From contig JADHYX010000291.1 in NCBI GenBank assembly GCA_027604685.1, forward strand, positions 1-27,873: a stretch of 27,873 nt of DNA, read 5' to 3'. Source of the DNA: Lobulomyces angularis (lineage: Eukaryota > Chytridiomycota > Chytridiomycetes > Lobulomycetales > Lobulomycetaceae). The stretch's first letter is position 1. Every line of letters begins with the position of its first letter. Position numbers and translations under genes: made by a program. Below the pieces are notes generated by a model, which searched no databases, had not been told where the DNA came from, and saw only the letters and a list, made by a program, of their open reading frames with translations. Below are positions 1 through 11,577 of the stretch, piece by piece.

Positions 1-208
1 TGGCATTTTTCATTATAGTTAAGTTATTCCCTAGCAAAAACAGCATGTTCAGAAAGATAATGCCCAAACACTAATAATTAATTTGCAATCAACAATTTAG
101 ACACATTGCAAAAAACCAAAAATAAAAAATGAAAATGATGATTTTTAAATATTAAATAATTAAAGTTATAAAAATAATAATGAAACTAAATTTAAATACA
201 ACCTACTA
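1..208. other. 3' flank of RRP36, no gene seen
   Basis: A+T-rich sequence beyond the RRP36 stop codon. No reading frame or RNA gene can be supported. The window edge may cut a neighbouring gene, but nothing readable shows it. Confidence 0.5.
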
Positions 209-1284
209 CTATTTTCCTCTCTTTGAATATGGAACTGACCTAATATTGAAAATGTTAAACAACAATAAAAAATGTTAACTTGACTTACCGATGCTCTTTG
301 GCAGCATTTCTTTGTCTTCGTTTTTGCAAAAACTTATCCATATCTTTATCTTTCATTGACTTAAATTGCTCCACCAATTCCAACTTTTTCACCTCACCTG
401 TAATTTAAACAATAAGCAAATAAATATATATTTACTAAGCACGAACCTTTTTTTAAATAATATGGATTTTTTCCCTTTTTAACTAACTCAGTTTCACTTT
501 TTTTCCAATTTCTCTTGATGGAGTTCAGTGCCTCTGATTTTTCTTTACTTATTCGTTTACTTTCCAGTTTCTGTATCGCTTTTTGTAATTCCTCTACATC
601 TAATCCTTTAAGTTTTTTTTTCTTTACCTCTTCCTTCAATTTTGCCAATTCTTTAGCTTCTAAATCGTTAACAAAACCGTAAGAACGGTTAAATAAATCA
701 GGATTAAATTTTCCAGTAGACGGATCAAATCGTGGATCTCGAACAACCTATAAAAAATAAATACTTTAGTATTCGCCATTTGTAATTTATATTAATTTTT
801 CTATGAGAATTCAACAAGTAAATAAATTTCACACTTTAAAACAATACCTTCTTCTTCACATCAACAACATTTCTGAATCTTTTTACTTGCCTTTTCGAAG
901 TGACTTCAGTAGGTGCATTTTTATCAACTCTTTTAGTCACTTTTTGTTTTGAAGATTTTCCATCCTTTTCAAATCCTTTTTCATTTCTTTTTGTTAATAT
1001 GTCGAACTCAGACTTACTAATTTTTGATTTAATTTCAATTAACTTGTCAAAGGATACGTTTTTTAATTCTATTAATAAAAATGTTAAGATTAATTGAGTA
1101 AAAATTGTTAAGACGTCTTATGATAAGAATGAATTATATACATGTTAACAATTAAAATTTTTACTGTACGTTCTTTCAAGTGTTGGAGTTTATCGCTTTT
1201 ATCTTCAACAGATTCACTTTCCGAATGCGAGCTGTCATATGTTTCTTCTGCAGAAAAGTCACTAGAATCTTCTTCTTGATTCAT
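209..1284 (-). CDS. RRP36: rRNA biogenesis protein RRP36
   Basis: RRP36 is a nucleolar SSU-processome protein needed for early cleavages of pre-rRNA leading to 18S rRNA (family knowledge). Five exons join in frame: 1284-1170, 1068-848, 747-447, 397-289 and 239-209, with introns of 101, 100, 49 and 49 nt. Seen in the sequence: an acidic N-terminus (MNQEEDSSDFSAEE), then the family signature VVRDPRFDPSTGKFNPDLF followed by a Lys/Glu-rich helix, the NPYYLKKG segment, and the C-terminal block KFLQKRRQRNAAKEHR ending SVPYSKRGK. This order of motifs is diagnostic for RRP36. It is divergent from TAF4 across 157 bp. The last exon is very short (10 codons plus stop) and is supported by the family's conserved basic C-terminus. 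Confidence 0.92.
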
Positions 1285-1441
1285 TTATTAAATTCAGATT
1301 TTGTATGTTCAAAAACAAAAACACTTCAATATTGTTGAAAGTTAAAAAAAAATTGTTGGTAATACAACATTAAACTGAACAAAAATTTATTTTGTTTCAT
1401 AGATTAGACATCGGTTCTACTATTTATTTAAATAACCAAAT
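1285..1441. promoter_or_regulatory. shared divergent promoter RRP36/TAF4
   Basis: The 157 bp between two divergent start codons must hold both 5' leaders and core promoters. It has A- and T-runs but no motif I can name with certainty. The role is inferred from gene orientation. Confidence 0.5.
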
Positions 1442-3236
1442 ATGGACAATATATTAACAGCATTAGAGCAGGACTGTGCTGTGGAACAGAGTAATTTACA
1501 CCAATCTAATCTACTTTATCAGCAAAGTCAGTTTGGCCAGCAACACCAGCGAATGATATCCCAACAACTAAATATTCAATCTATGAACCATTCTTCTTTG
1601 GCAATAAGCCAGCAGCATTCGCAGCAACTTAGTCGGCAGCAAAACTTCAACATTTTGCTTGACAAAACGTTACCCCAGCATAAACATAAAATGGAATTGC
1701 TTTTAGAAAAATTAAAAAACAAAGAAATTGACACGGAATCTTTTGGTGCTGAAGCAAAATTATATATGGAACCACCTAGCAATAAAAAGGTTTCTCAAAA
1801 TAAAGTTACAGTTCAACAAAATCAAAATCAAAATACAATGCTAAAGCGAACAAGATCTGCTAGTGGATTAAACTCCTCAAGTAGTACTAGTGATCTGTAA
1901 AATAATTTCGAAAAAACATTTTTTATTTGAATTCATTTTATTTTATTAAGTCATCAGTCAAAGAGAATTAAGCAAAACGATTACCAGTTGCAACAGCAAC
2001 AAATATTAATACTTAAACAAAAGCAGTTATCATTTAACGTAAACCCATCATCACCTCAACCTTCGTTACCAGCCACTCCAAAACAACCTGAAGTGGAAGT
2101 GGAAAATTTAATGGAGATATCTAATTTTGGTGGATTTAATGAAAAAGTAAAGAAAAATATAGTAATTTTTTAAATGGTGAATTTTACTTTTTAGGACGAA
2201 GAAGATGCATTGTATCAGACTGATTATACTCATGTTAGAGAAATGCCGAACGGCTATGATCCCAATATAGACAGAATTCGAGTGCAAAATTTTATGAATA
2301 TTGTTGGATTAAAGAAGATGATTCAGAATATTGGTAATACTACAATGTATGTGAACTATTTTAATATATAAAAAATAAGCCTCTTCAAACTCTATAAAAA
2401 AAGTTGATGATGATGCATTAAACTATATAGGGCTAGCGTGCCAGGATAGATTACGAGGCATAGTTGAAAAAATGGTTAAAGCCAGTAAACATCGAAAAGG
2501 AATTAATTATCAAAAATTTATTAAAGAGGAAGAAAAAAGTTTGGCAACAAGTATTCTATTGGATAATTCTAAAAAGCAAAAAGTTTTAGTTACGTTAACT
2601 TCACAACCAAAAAAAAGAATGGCAGAGTTGGAAAAAATGGAAAAAGATGAGGAGAGGAGATTAAGGGTTGCAAATGGGTTTGGAGGAATTCAGGGAGAAG
2701 AGGATTTTAATGGATCGACAGCAGGAGGATTTCCAGATATGTCTAATGTGGATGACGAGGAGGATGGAGGAAAAAAGAAAAAGAAAAAGGGAAAAAAAGC
2801 AGATCAACCAGAGCACATTAAAACTGCTAATGCAAATTCGCGTGCTCTAACGGCTTTTGGTGGAGAACTAAAGTCTTGGATGGTGCCTAAAGGGCAATTT
2901 GATGATCCCACATTGATAGCTCCAAAAAAAAAAAATAAAAATAAAGACAATTCACCAAAATCAGGAGGTTCATCACCATCCTCTTTTCTTATTGGAAGTG
3001 GCGCCGTTGGAGGACATTTACAGCAGCAGCAATTACAACAGTTATTGCAGCAAAATAAATCAATAAGTGAACTGAATACACCTTTATACGCAAGCAACGG
3101 GGAACAGATTTCAAAAATAATGTTAGATAGAGATTTAAAAAGAATTAGTTTAGTTGATGCCCTATTTACCTTAGAAAGAGATGATAACTTGAAAAATAGT
3201 AATGTTTTGTATAAATGGTTTTTAAATTTGAAATAA
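1442..3236 (+). CDS. TAF4: transcription initiation factor TFIID subunit TAF4
   Basis: TAF4 forms a histone-fold pair with TAF12 in the core of TFIID (family knowledge). Four exons: 1442-1896, 1951-2146, 2195-2333 and 2431-3236; introns 54, 48 and 97 nt; product 531 aa. The N-terminus is Gln-rich (QQ and HQ repeats), as in other TAF4 proteins. The histone-fold region follows: GYDPNIDRIRVQNFMNIVG, then IGLACQDRLRGIVEKMVKA and SKHRKG, read across the third intron. The middle is Lys-rich and low in complexity with another Gln block. The extreme C-terminus (DLKRISLVDALFTLERDD, SNVLYKWFLNLK) matches the conserved last segment of the TAF4 domain. The gene converges on CDC24. An A12 run inside the Lys-rich part could be a sequencing or slippage hazard. 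Confidence 0.9.
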
Positions 3237-3546
3237 AAAAATAAAAATAAAAAAAATTAATGAAAATAAAAATATATATATTCCTTTTCTTATTTTTTAT
3301 TTATTTATTTTTCTATAAAAAAAAAATACACATGAAAAAAATATATATGTATAAAAATTCTCCCCTAATTAAGAAATAAAATAAAATAAAAATTTAAATC
3401 TATTTTTTCATTTATCTAAAAAAAAGAAAGAAAAAAAAAAAAAAAAATTATTAAGTATGCATTGAGTTAAGTTTGATTATGGTAAATTGCTGTTTTTTTT
3501 TTTTTTAGATACTTCAAAAAAAAAATTAAAAAATTAAAAATTTGCT
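3237..3546. other. convergent 3' region between TAF4 and CDC24
   Basis: 310 bp almost wholly of A- and T-runs, including several AATAAA-like hexamers just after the TAF4 stop and a long poly-T at about 3490-3506. It probably carries the polyadenylation signals of both converging genes. No coding frame was found. Confidence 0.5.
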
Positions 3547-6229
3547 TTAAATATAAATTTCTAAGCAAGTATTATCATCTAAAATTTTTCCAAGGGAAAC
3601 AGTATCTATCCAATTTTTTTCATTACTATTTAATATAAAAAAATTTCCAATTTCATCTTTATATTTTAATTTGATTACTCCAGGAAGTTTACCACCAACC
3701 AATCTGATCTTTCTTTCTACTCTAGCTAAGAGTTCATTATAATTTGCGTTTTTAGGTATGCGTTCATTGTACACATCACTGCCAACGTGGACTTTTACTT
3801 TTATTACTGGAATGTTACTCTCCATATTTTTAGGAACTGATGGCAGAGGTGAAGTTGGAGGTGAGTTGTAGTAAGATTGTGGTGATGGAGATGTTGGCTG
3901 AAAGTGCTGATCTTGATTTGGTAGTGAGTTTACCCTCATTTGCTGTATTCTATCCGCCAACCTGCGGTCAGCTTCGGTACGAAAATTTTGAACTCTTGGT
4001 TCATTGAGCGCTTGAGTTTGTGTTTGCTGTTTACGAGCCATTAATCTTGCTTCAGCATTTGTTCTGAAACCTGATTGTGCAGGAGTTAATTCTAATTGCT
4101 GCCTGCGGGCAAGAAGTCGCTGCTCTGCTAAAGAAAGCTGCGGTTGTTGCTGTTGCCGTTGTTGCTGTGGATAGATCAAATTCTGTGGTGAAGCACTGCG
4201 TTGGAATCCATATTCTGCTTGCTCTGGTTTCAGACTCCTGTTTTCATCATAAGAGGGTGATTTTGGCATTCTCGAGGGTAATGCTGGCTGGTTACTCCAG
4301 TCAGGTTGTTGTGCCAATTTTGGAATAGACCTCGAACGCACAACTCTGGGTTTCAAAGCCTCTGCAACGGCATCAGTGGTAGCATGAGCATCACTCCTTC
4401 CTCTTCGTCTAGGTGCTCTCTCTTGATAAACAGGGCTAAGTTCTTCCTCTTCAACTTCGCTCTCAATATTTAAATGATCCAACGCAAACTTGCGATTATT
4501 GTGGAGATAAAAGCTCTTTCTATGTTGCATATTCGATATTTTTTCATTTTCAACTAATTTAATTAATCTCCCCATCCAGAGATCTACCTGTTCTATGTTT
4601 CTACAATTCAAATTGAAGGCTTCTTTAACATTTCCATCTACCCAATTAATCTTAATATTAAAAAGCTGCTTGTCCACTTCACTAGTGTTTAAAACATTCT
4701 CAATGGAGGAAATATATATATTTCCTTTTAAAGAGTATTGAATATTTTCGTCATTAAGATTAGTGCTTGCCTTTTTTTTTTTTTTTTTTATAATTTCTTG
4801 TGCACACAAAATAACTTTTTCAAATAAAAATAATTGAAAATCCCTTGATTCTCCCTGCGATATTAGAGGAAATTTGTCATGAAGTAATAAATCACCGAAA
4901 TCATCAAAATTTAACATAGATTGGCTTTCCAGGTTATTTTTTAAGTAATTTTTTGTGTCCTGATTTTCTTCCAAGCGCTTTTGTTCGTTAACTTGATGTG
5001 TTACCCTTTTTATTGCTTCCTCCCCTTCAATAAGATCATCTAAAATCTCTTTTTTTTGGTCTTCCGAATATTTTATCAGTTCCTAATAAAAAAAATTTTT
5101 TTGTAGTTAAATATAAGAAATCCGCAAGCTTTCAATAAAAATTTTCAATACCTTTAATAACAAAGGATATTTACAAATTCTTTGAATAGGTTTTATCAAA
5201 TAAGAAGGCAATCCATAGGATGGTTCTATCATGTGTGACAACCGCTGCAAATTTGTAGTTTCACTTAAAACTAATTTGGAAGCAGTCTTGTAGTTTGCGC
5301 AAAATTTTTCGTACACTTTAAATGATTGCTCATGTTGAGCAAATAAGGAGCCAATTTTTGGATTTTCCGTTGATAAAATCCCTTCCATTCTTAATAAGAA
5401 GTTACGTTGAAAATCCAAAAGTTCAGATAAATTTGCAAAAAGCTTGCTGATCTGATTTGAATTTAACAAATTAAGGTTTTCAACTTCTTGTGAATAATTC
5501 TAAAAAAAAAAAAAAAATTGTTAGAAAAATATTTCTTAACTATACATGAAGATCCTCTAAATCTAAAACGTATTTTCTTTCAGACACAATCAATTCTTTA
5601 ATGACTTTGGACCTGTTATCAGTTGCCTCAAAATTTGCTGAAGAATTTAAAGTAAATGGTAAGGGCCTTTTTGGATATCTGTTTTGCGAAAATAAAATAT
5701 CAGTAACAAATGTGACCGTTTTCAAGACCTAAAATTTAAGAATTTAAAGTATTAAAAATAACTACCAATAAAATAATTAAAAAACGTTACTACCTTCATA
5801 AATCCACTGGTATCATTTTTATATAATTCACTTATGTTAAACAAATCTTCCTCAGGAATATTAAATTCTTGTTTACAGGAAATTAAAAAATGGTAAACAC
5901 TTTTTTTACAAGTGTTTGTATAAGAATTTTTTTGTACAAGGCTAACATCAGGAACAATAAGATAATTTCTTGGTTGAGTTTGGTTCATTAAATAGCATAA
6001 ACTTGCACCTAATCGAAAACAATCCCATAATATCTAAAAAAAATGAATTGGATTAAGGTTGTTTTAAATGCAAACATTGTAAAATGAAAGTTGGAAAATT
6101 TTATACAATATCAACTCTGATGAGATGGTCCGGAATTTGTTGATAGCCTTGGGGAAAAAGGTAAGTTTCAAAACCAGGTATGCAATAAAGCTTTTCCAGT
6201 AAAATCAAGGACTGCTGAATCATAGACAT
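3547..6229 (-). CDS. CDC24: Cdc24-type guanine nucleotide exchange factor for Cdc42
   Basis: Cdc24 activates Cdc42 in polarity and budding or hyphal growth, and is scaffolded by Bem1 through PB1-PB1 contact (family knowledge). Exons 6229-6107, 6033-5794, 5728-5546, 5499-5152 and 5082-3547; introns 73, 65, 46 and 69 nt; product 809 aa against 854 in yeast. Domains in order: a calponin-homology-like N-terminus (GFETYLFP, LWDCFRLGASLCYLMN, ISELYKNDTSGFMKV; about residues 1-122); DH domain (VIKELIVSERKYVLDLEDL through LIKPIQRICKYPLLL; about 158-320); PH domain with VDLWMGRL near its end (about 345-475); a disordered Gln/Arg/Pro-rich linker; PB1 at 722-809 with a basic first strand (IKVKVHV) and an acidic OPCA-like turn (KYKDEIGNF). 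The PH coding sequence includes an uninterrupted T18 tract (4772-4789), read as six lysines. Confidence 0.95.
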
Positions 6230-6305
6230 TTTGGAAAAGAAAGTAAAGCAAGAAAAAAAAACTTCAATTTTGAATCAGTTGGTATGTTTTTCAAATTTTA
6301 AAATT

Positions 6306-6705
6306 TTAGGGAAAGGGCTTCAATGCATTCTCAAAAAAAAAAAGCACTAAAAAAGTGTCTACTTTAAAATTAACTTTTTTTTTATCACTTGATTTCTGAA
6401 CGAAGGAGCATAAATTCTTTTCTCTTTTAAAAATAATTTGGAGGAATTTAGAAGAATCAAGAAGGGCTTTATGAAAATTTGCAGCTTTCAAGCCAAGTGT
6501 CATCCATGCTCTAAGGCCGCATTTTTAAACTTTTTAATGCGTGAACTTTTACAAATGAGATTACTTATAAAAAATATTGCAGAAATTTATTGTTTTCTTA
6601 ATAACACTTCCTAAATCTATTTGTTGCGTTTGCAGATCTAAAAATTAACATACCTTGTAAGTGAAAAAGTGAATTCAGAAGAATCATTTCAGCCTCGATA
6701 TTCAT
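6306..6705 (-). CDS. candidate small spliced gene, function unknown
   Basis: I do not recognise this product. Three segments join in frame: 6705-6654, 6610-6565 and 6510-6306, giving 100 aa with introns of 43 and 54 nt. The first donor is GTATGT. The product starts MNIEAEMILLNSLFHLQ, continues through NFCNIFYKAWMTLGLKAANF and is Lys-rich; the end runs through A/T-runs and looks weak. A 42-nt in-frame intron near 6390-6349 is also possible. It lies 76 bp upstream of CDC24 on the same strand. In sequence this A+T-rich, frames of this size can be joined by chance, so the model is tentative. The region could instead be CDC24 upstream regulatory sequence. Confidence 0.27.
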
Positions 6706-7138
6706 TCAATTACAAGGACAAAGCAATGTAATAACTGGTCACTTTTTCGATTCTATTAACCTGAATTCATTTCCTAACTTCAAATGTCAAATTTTTCCTC
6801 CCTAAAACTTCAAACCTTTTAAAATAAGAAAAAATTCAAAAATTTGTTCAAATCATTTAATTTGCCTTCCATTATTCATGTTATATCCTTTATCCCTTAA
6901 AATAAAATTTTAAAATAAGCAGCTTCTTTTTACACAATCTGCAGAGTATGCTTGTTACACATTCCACTACTATGAGCTAAAGCAAAAAAAGCTGTTCATT
7001 CAATGGGTTTAACAGCAGTGATTTAGGGCTGTATATAATTTTCACAATTTACCAAATTCACATCATGACGAACCCTTACTTTTTCATCGGAGTTTAAATT
7101 TGGTTTTTAAGTCAACTCCAAGTTGTTAAAAAAGAAAA
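6706..7138. promoter_or_regulatory. upstream region of the B-box gene
   Basis: 433 bp without a supported gene. It contains an imperfect repeated pair, GTGAAAAAGTGAATTCAG near 6661 and a reverse-oriented TCACTTTTTCGA...CTGAATTCA near 6739-6769. It should hold the B-box gene promoter; no TATA element is convincing. Confidence 0.4.
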
Positions 7139-9220
7139 ATGTCGGATAGAAATGGAACTAAAACACCTCTCAATCATTCTGCTCCTGAATATGGTTATCT
7201 AGAATATGCTCTGCAACTCTCCTTGCACTCATCAACTGCCAGAATTTCCACTTGTCATTCTGTCTCCAATCCTCATTTACAAGTGCAATTTGACCGCAAA
7301 TGTAAAGATGTTATGCAACAAAACTGCTGGCTTGATGCTTCTATATTAACTGGCGTTAATACAGAAGAAGAAGTAATAAGGAGAGGATTTCAGTTTACTC
7401 CTGGACAAGTACACGGTTTGAAGATTCCCATTGGATCATTAAGAAGAAACTTGAGAGGAATGAAAGGTAAAAGATTATTAATGCTAATTAACAATTTATT
7501 TTTATTTTTAATGTTTTAAAAAGGTGGAAAGGTTGTTAGAAAACTCCTATTTTGTAAAATTGGTTTAGGTAGAAGTTTTGTTTGCGACGAGGCTTCAGTT
7601 GAAACCAAACCTTTGCCAGATGGCTATGATAGTTTCTATATTCAAGGTATTCTCGTTTGGAGTTATCTTAAAGCAAATTTATAAATCTTTTTAGAGGGTG
7701 GATTGAAGGAAGATCCAGAGTACTACCAAGAATACTTTGTAAAAAATTCTCAACAAATTTTACCCTTATATCTGGTGCAATATGAATTTGATAATTCTAA
7801 AGAAAAAAAATCTCGAGAAGTATGAAATAAGTTATAAAATGAAAAAACTGAACAGGAACTTTTTTTCCTTAGCTACCAAATTGTGACAACTGTGAAGAGG
7901 AAGTTTTAGCTACAGTTTACTGTGCGGCTGATAAAGCACATTTGTGTAATAAGTGTGACACCAAGCTTCACGAACCTAAAGTAGCAAGTAGACATGTTAG
8001 AACACCAATTGGCAAGGTTAGAAAATGTTATACTCTTTTTAGCTCAAATTTATTGTCTTAAGGGTGCTGAGATATTCGGCCATTGTAGACACCATCAAGA
8101 AGAATGGATTAAATATTATTGCTCACAATGTCACATTCCTGTTTGTGTAGTGTGTAAAATGGTTGGAAATCATAGCAATGGCGACTGCGCTAAACATCAG
8201 TTAGTTAGTGTTACTGACGCCTACAATGTCGTCCTACAAGAAGCTCAAGCTGTATAACATGACTTAAGTCTTACTAATCCTGTATTTTTTTCACAGGTGG
8301 ATCCAGTTTTACAAGGTCGAAGGACAGAAATTACAAATCAAATCAGTGCAGTTAATTCCAGAGCAAAAGCTGTCGAGAAAATGGGACATTTAGTTCAGAC
8401 TCAGATAGATGAAATATATCGTAGAGCTACCGAAGATCTTAGAATATTAATTCAAAGAAAGGTAATTAAAAAAAAAAATAAATCTATTAATTGGCAAAGA
8501 TGGACGTTTTGTTAGGTGATCAGATTGAATTAAAAAGGCAAATTATGGAATATGACAGGTTAGAAGATTTTGTCAAATATCAACAAGCAGGAGATCCCAC
8601 TCAATTTTTATTTTCTTGGTCAAAACAGCAGAAAGTTAGACAAGAATTGCACGATTTCAAATTTTTTAGGGATGAGATTGATGTGAATTTAGATATTAAG
8701 GTACTATGAACAAGGAAACATCTAAAAAATATGATATTGTTATTGTAGGTAACAGGCGGTGTGGTAGTTTCTATTGATCATGACCCAATACCTAATTCCC
8801 AAACCAATAACAATTATAGTATCCAAAATTCAACTTCACAAAGTTGTCCGAGTGGTGCTATCAAAACAATTACTCCAACAATGCAAAATATGAATCAACA
8901 AATTCAAATTTCGAATACTTCACAAGGGCTAATTCAGGTTTTTTCAAAATATTAATATAATTATAAATAATTTTTTTTTCAGAAAAATGCAGTGTCTGTA
9001 AATAACATTGGTCTAGGAATTCCAAGAAGAAGTAGTGAGAGGAGAGTGCAACGCAGAACATCGGTATTAATTCACTCAAAATTTGTTTTGTTTCAAATTA
9101 TTGTCCAATTATCATTTCAAATTAATTTAATTAAATTTAAATTATATATTTTTTCTTTTTTAGGATTTTTTCTCAGAAACATTAGGTGCTTTTGATCAGT
9201 TTAATTTAGATGACGATTAA
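7139..9220 (+). CDS. PARP-like domain, tandem B-box and coiled-coil protein
   Basis: Ten exons: 7139-7466, 7524-7646, 7695-7819, 7873-8016, 8063-8251, 8297-8461, 8500-8700, 8749-8937, 8983-9063 and 9164-9220; product 533 aa. Two zinc-binding B-boxes are clear. Box 1 has C196, C199, C209, C217, C220, H225 and H233; box 2 has C248, H251, C260, C263, C268, C271, H277 and H285. A helical, probably coiled-coil stretch follows (about 290-420), then a low-complexity tail ending in acidic residues. The N-terminal 190 residues resemble the C-terminal half of a PARP catalytic fold: LLFCKIGLGRSF, then LPDGYDSF, then YYQEYFVKN with E163 where the catalytic Glu sits. The usual HG(T/S) and Tyr positions are not evident, so activity is doubtful. 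TRIM-like B-box proteins often act as scaffolds, but there is no RING domain here. Function unknown. Confidence 0.88.
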
Positions 9221-9688
9221 TAAGACAGCACTTATAACATATTATTTATTTTTTTTTAATTCACGATATTGACAAATATTTAATAGATTTTTTTATTTTT
9301 ATTTGAAAACTTTTCTGTTAAACTTATCATAAAAAGTTTGAAATTCTTGTTAATTTTTTCTTGGTTTAAAGTTTCACGTCTTCTTTTCATACCTTTGCTA
9401 TTTAAATGTAGAGAACCACATAAATTTGCTTTTCTTCTAGTTTATCAAAGAGAAAGCTTTTGAAGATATAGAATACTAACAAAATTTCATTCTTCTTTTT
9501 TGTTTGTTTTTTTTTTTTTTTTGTTTTTTTGAACAAAAGGAAGTTAAAATTTTTGTGTTATGATACTAGAAGTTGAAAAAAATTAAAAAATTTTTTGCAA
9601 AATAGTCAATTAACATTTGGTTTCTTCTATTATTTCTTCTTTTTAGATATTTTTTTTTTTTTTTATAACCTCTTAATTTACCAAAGAA
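9221..9688. other. intergenic region, 3' end of B-box gene to secreted protein gene
   Basis: 468 bp, strongly A+T-rich with long T-runs (about 9500-9530 and 9650-9664). The T-rich stretch just before 9689 is probably promoter or leader of the next gene. A 36-codon minus-strand frame (9390-9280) exists but is not supported well enough to call. Confidence 0.45.
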
Positions 9689-11577
9689 ATGAAACTTCCA
9701 CTTTTGCTAAGCTTCATTATAGGTTTAGCTTCAATTATTTCTACCGAATCAACCTCATATTTTGAAAGTGCAAACTACATTTTTAAAAATGTTAGTGCTT
9801 CACTTCTTGATATAAGTGTTAAAAAGGATCCAGATAATAAAATTCAAACTCCTTACTTCAATAATCTTACTTGCAATCAAGGATTTATTGATTATGCATT
9901 TGTTCCTAAAAAAAAAAATTTTACTTTCTTCCCAAAAGTCAAGTTAGTGAATTTTTTTTTTTTTAGACAATTTATATAAATAATAAAACCTTTTTTTTAT
10001 ATTTAATTTTTTTTTTAAGAATCCAGCCATTCTATCAATGGTTTAACAATAATGGTTATAGTGGTGAAGCAACATTATTACAAGCATTTATGAACAGCGG
10101 TGGCTGGACTTCCCAAGTAAATATAAGATCAATAGCTTCTCCAAGAGATGGGTCTACAAGTACCTTATTTTTAATATTCTAATACTGTAAATTTTTAATT
10201 TTAATTTTTTTTCGACAGATGGTTTGTCACAGCTTAATTTAGAAGATGATGGAGACCTTTCTGTGAATAATTTTGGAAATGCTGCAAGATATTTGGTAAA
10301 CTTTTATATTTTCAGTGTAAAAATTTAAATTTTTTTATTTCGCAGGGTTTAAAAGCTGAAGCTTTTAACTCATCAGTTCAAGCCAGTGGATTGCCTGGCT
10401 ATAAAGAATATATGACTTGGGTGGTGAGTTTAGTTTTTTTTAATTTATTAAAAGCATTAAAAATTTATTAGAAAAGTGAGGTTTTAAAAGGAAACCAGGT
10501 AGCCATCGGTATTATAGATGATGTTGCTCCATATGATCTAATAGTTCCTGTTTTAAAAATTGAAACTAATTTTCCAGCCGAAGACTTAGTTTGGTATAAA
10601 TGCGTAATAAAACAATATTTTTCTGACCATAATAGGCATGACGACGATATGCTATACTTTGATGATCATGGGTTATATAGTGGCAATTGTGCTGGAAAAA
10701 ATTCCACTTTAAATTGCAAATTTTTATTGAACAATGACATACCTCATGGAGCAGTAATTTTTTTTTTGTTTTCAATTATATATTTAAAATACACTTATTT
10801 TAGACTAATCACGCTGGCTGTACTCCGTTTATATATGGCCATAGTTTTGCAAACTTAACACTAGATAAAACCAATAATCAGCGGCAATTTCATATTTTGA
10901 TACCTCATGAAGGAATTGGAAGTGAAAATAAAAACTTCGGTTACTCGATTTCAGCTGCCCTTGATCCTTACAAGGTTACTTTTCCGGTACATTTACAGAT
11001 TATTGACAACGGGTATTTTAATTCTTAAAAGCTTCTAACTTTTCTGGAGCTAATTTTCTTTTTATTGAAAGGAATCCTTGGCACCCAATTGTAGGTTACA
11101 ATTATGAAGCGCCTATGATAGGCGACTTAGAAAAGTTAACTTTTAATGAAGCTTTACCACCACCACAAAACTTTAAATTTTTAGTTTCCGTTAAAAATTT
11201 AACAATTGGTGAAGATTATTATTTATTAAGATTCGAACCTAAGGTTAAGGAACGTCCTATTTTTGGTAGTCTTGAAGTTCCTACGTTTAACTTTAACAAG
11301 AATCATCACAAAGCTGCTTCAGTATTAAAGTTTACAGCAAAGAAAAGCTTTTTTAAAATGACTTATAATGCAACCAGTGATTCAACTTTTGTGTTTAGAT
11401 GCGTTTCAGGTTTTCTATATTTCATTTCTTCTCAAAGTGTGATTAAACCTCTTTTTGTTTAATTTTTTTTTAGCAAACGAACCATATTTTAATGAATTCA
11501 ATATATTGAATAGTGCTTCCAAATTGAATTATGCCAAAATTCTAATTATTTTGTTAGCTTCGCTATACATCCTTTAA
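9689..11577 (+). CDS. secreted C39-peptidase-like protein lacking catalytic residues, probable GPI anchor
   Basis: Eight exons: 9689-9942, 10020-10159, 10219-10295, 10346-10423, 10472-10753, 10804-11012, 11072-11409 and 11474-11577; product 493 aa. It starts with a signal peptide (MKLPLLLSFIIGLASIIS), has several N-X-S/T sites (for example NVS, NLT, NFT), and ends in a short hydrophobic tail (YAKILIILLASLYIL) after small polar residues, as in GPI-anchored proteins. The core resembles secreted C39-like (papain-fold) proteins: NNNGYSGEATLL corresponds to the usual NNGYCGE box and PYDLIVPVLKI to the usual YDHIVPV box. S99 and L206 therefore stand where the Cys and His are expected, so it is probably an inactive pseudo-enzyme or binding protein. 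The C-terminal half (IPHEGIGSENKNFGYSISA and a beta-rich segment) also follows this family. Role unknown; a cell-surface location is inferred. Confidence 0.85.

Noticed and set aside
2334..2430. Possible intronic C/D snoRNA in the 97-nt TAF4 intron (TGATGATG motif)
   Set aside because: The C-box-like motif is near the 3' end and no D box follows it; order and spacing are wrong.
2804..3097. Minus-strand open frame opposite TAF4 exon 4
   Set aside because: It is the complement of the Gln/Lys-rich coding sequence and gives a Cys-rich peptide from Gln codons; a shadow, not a gene.
4077..4328. Plus-strand frame opposite the CDC24 linker
   Set aside because: Ala/Val-rich complement of Gln-rich coding sequence, with no independent support.
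9280..9390. 36-codon minus-strand frame starting MKRRRETLNQEK
   Set aside because: Coding-like at its start but short, Lys/Asn-rich, in a T-run-rich interval, with no reliable first exon; chance frames of this size are expected at this A+T content.
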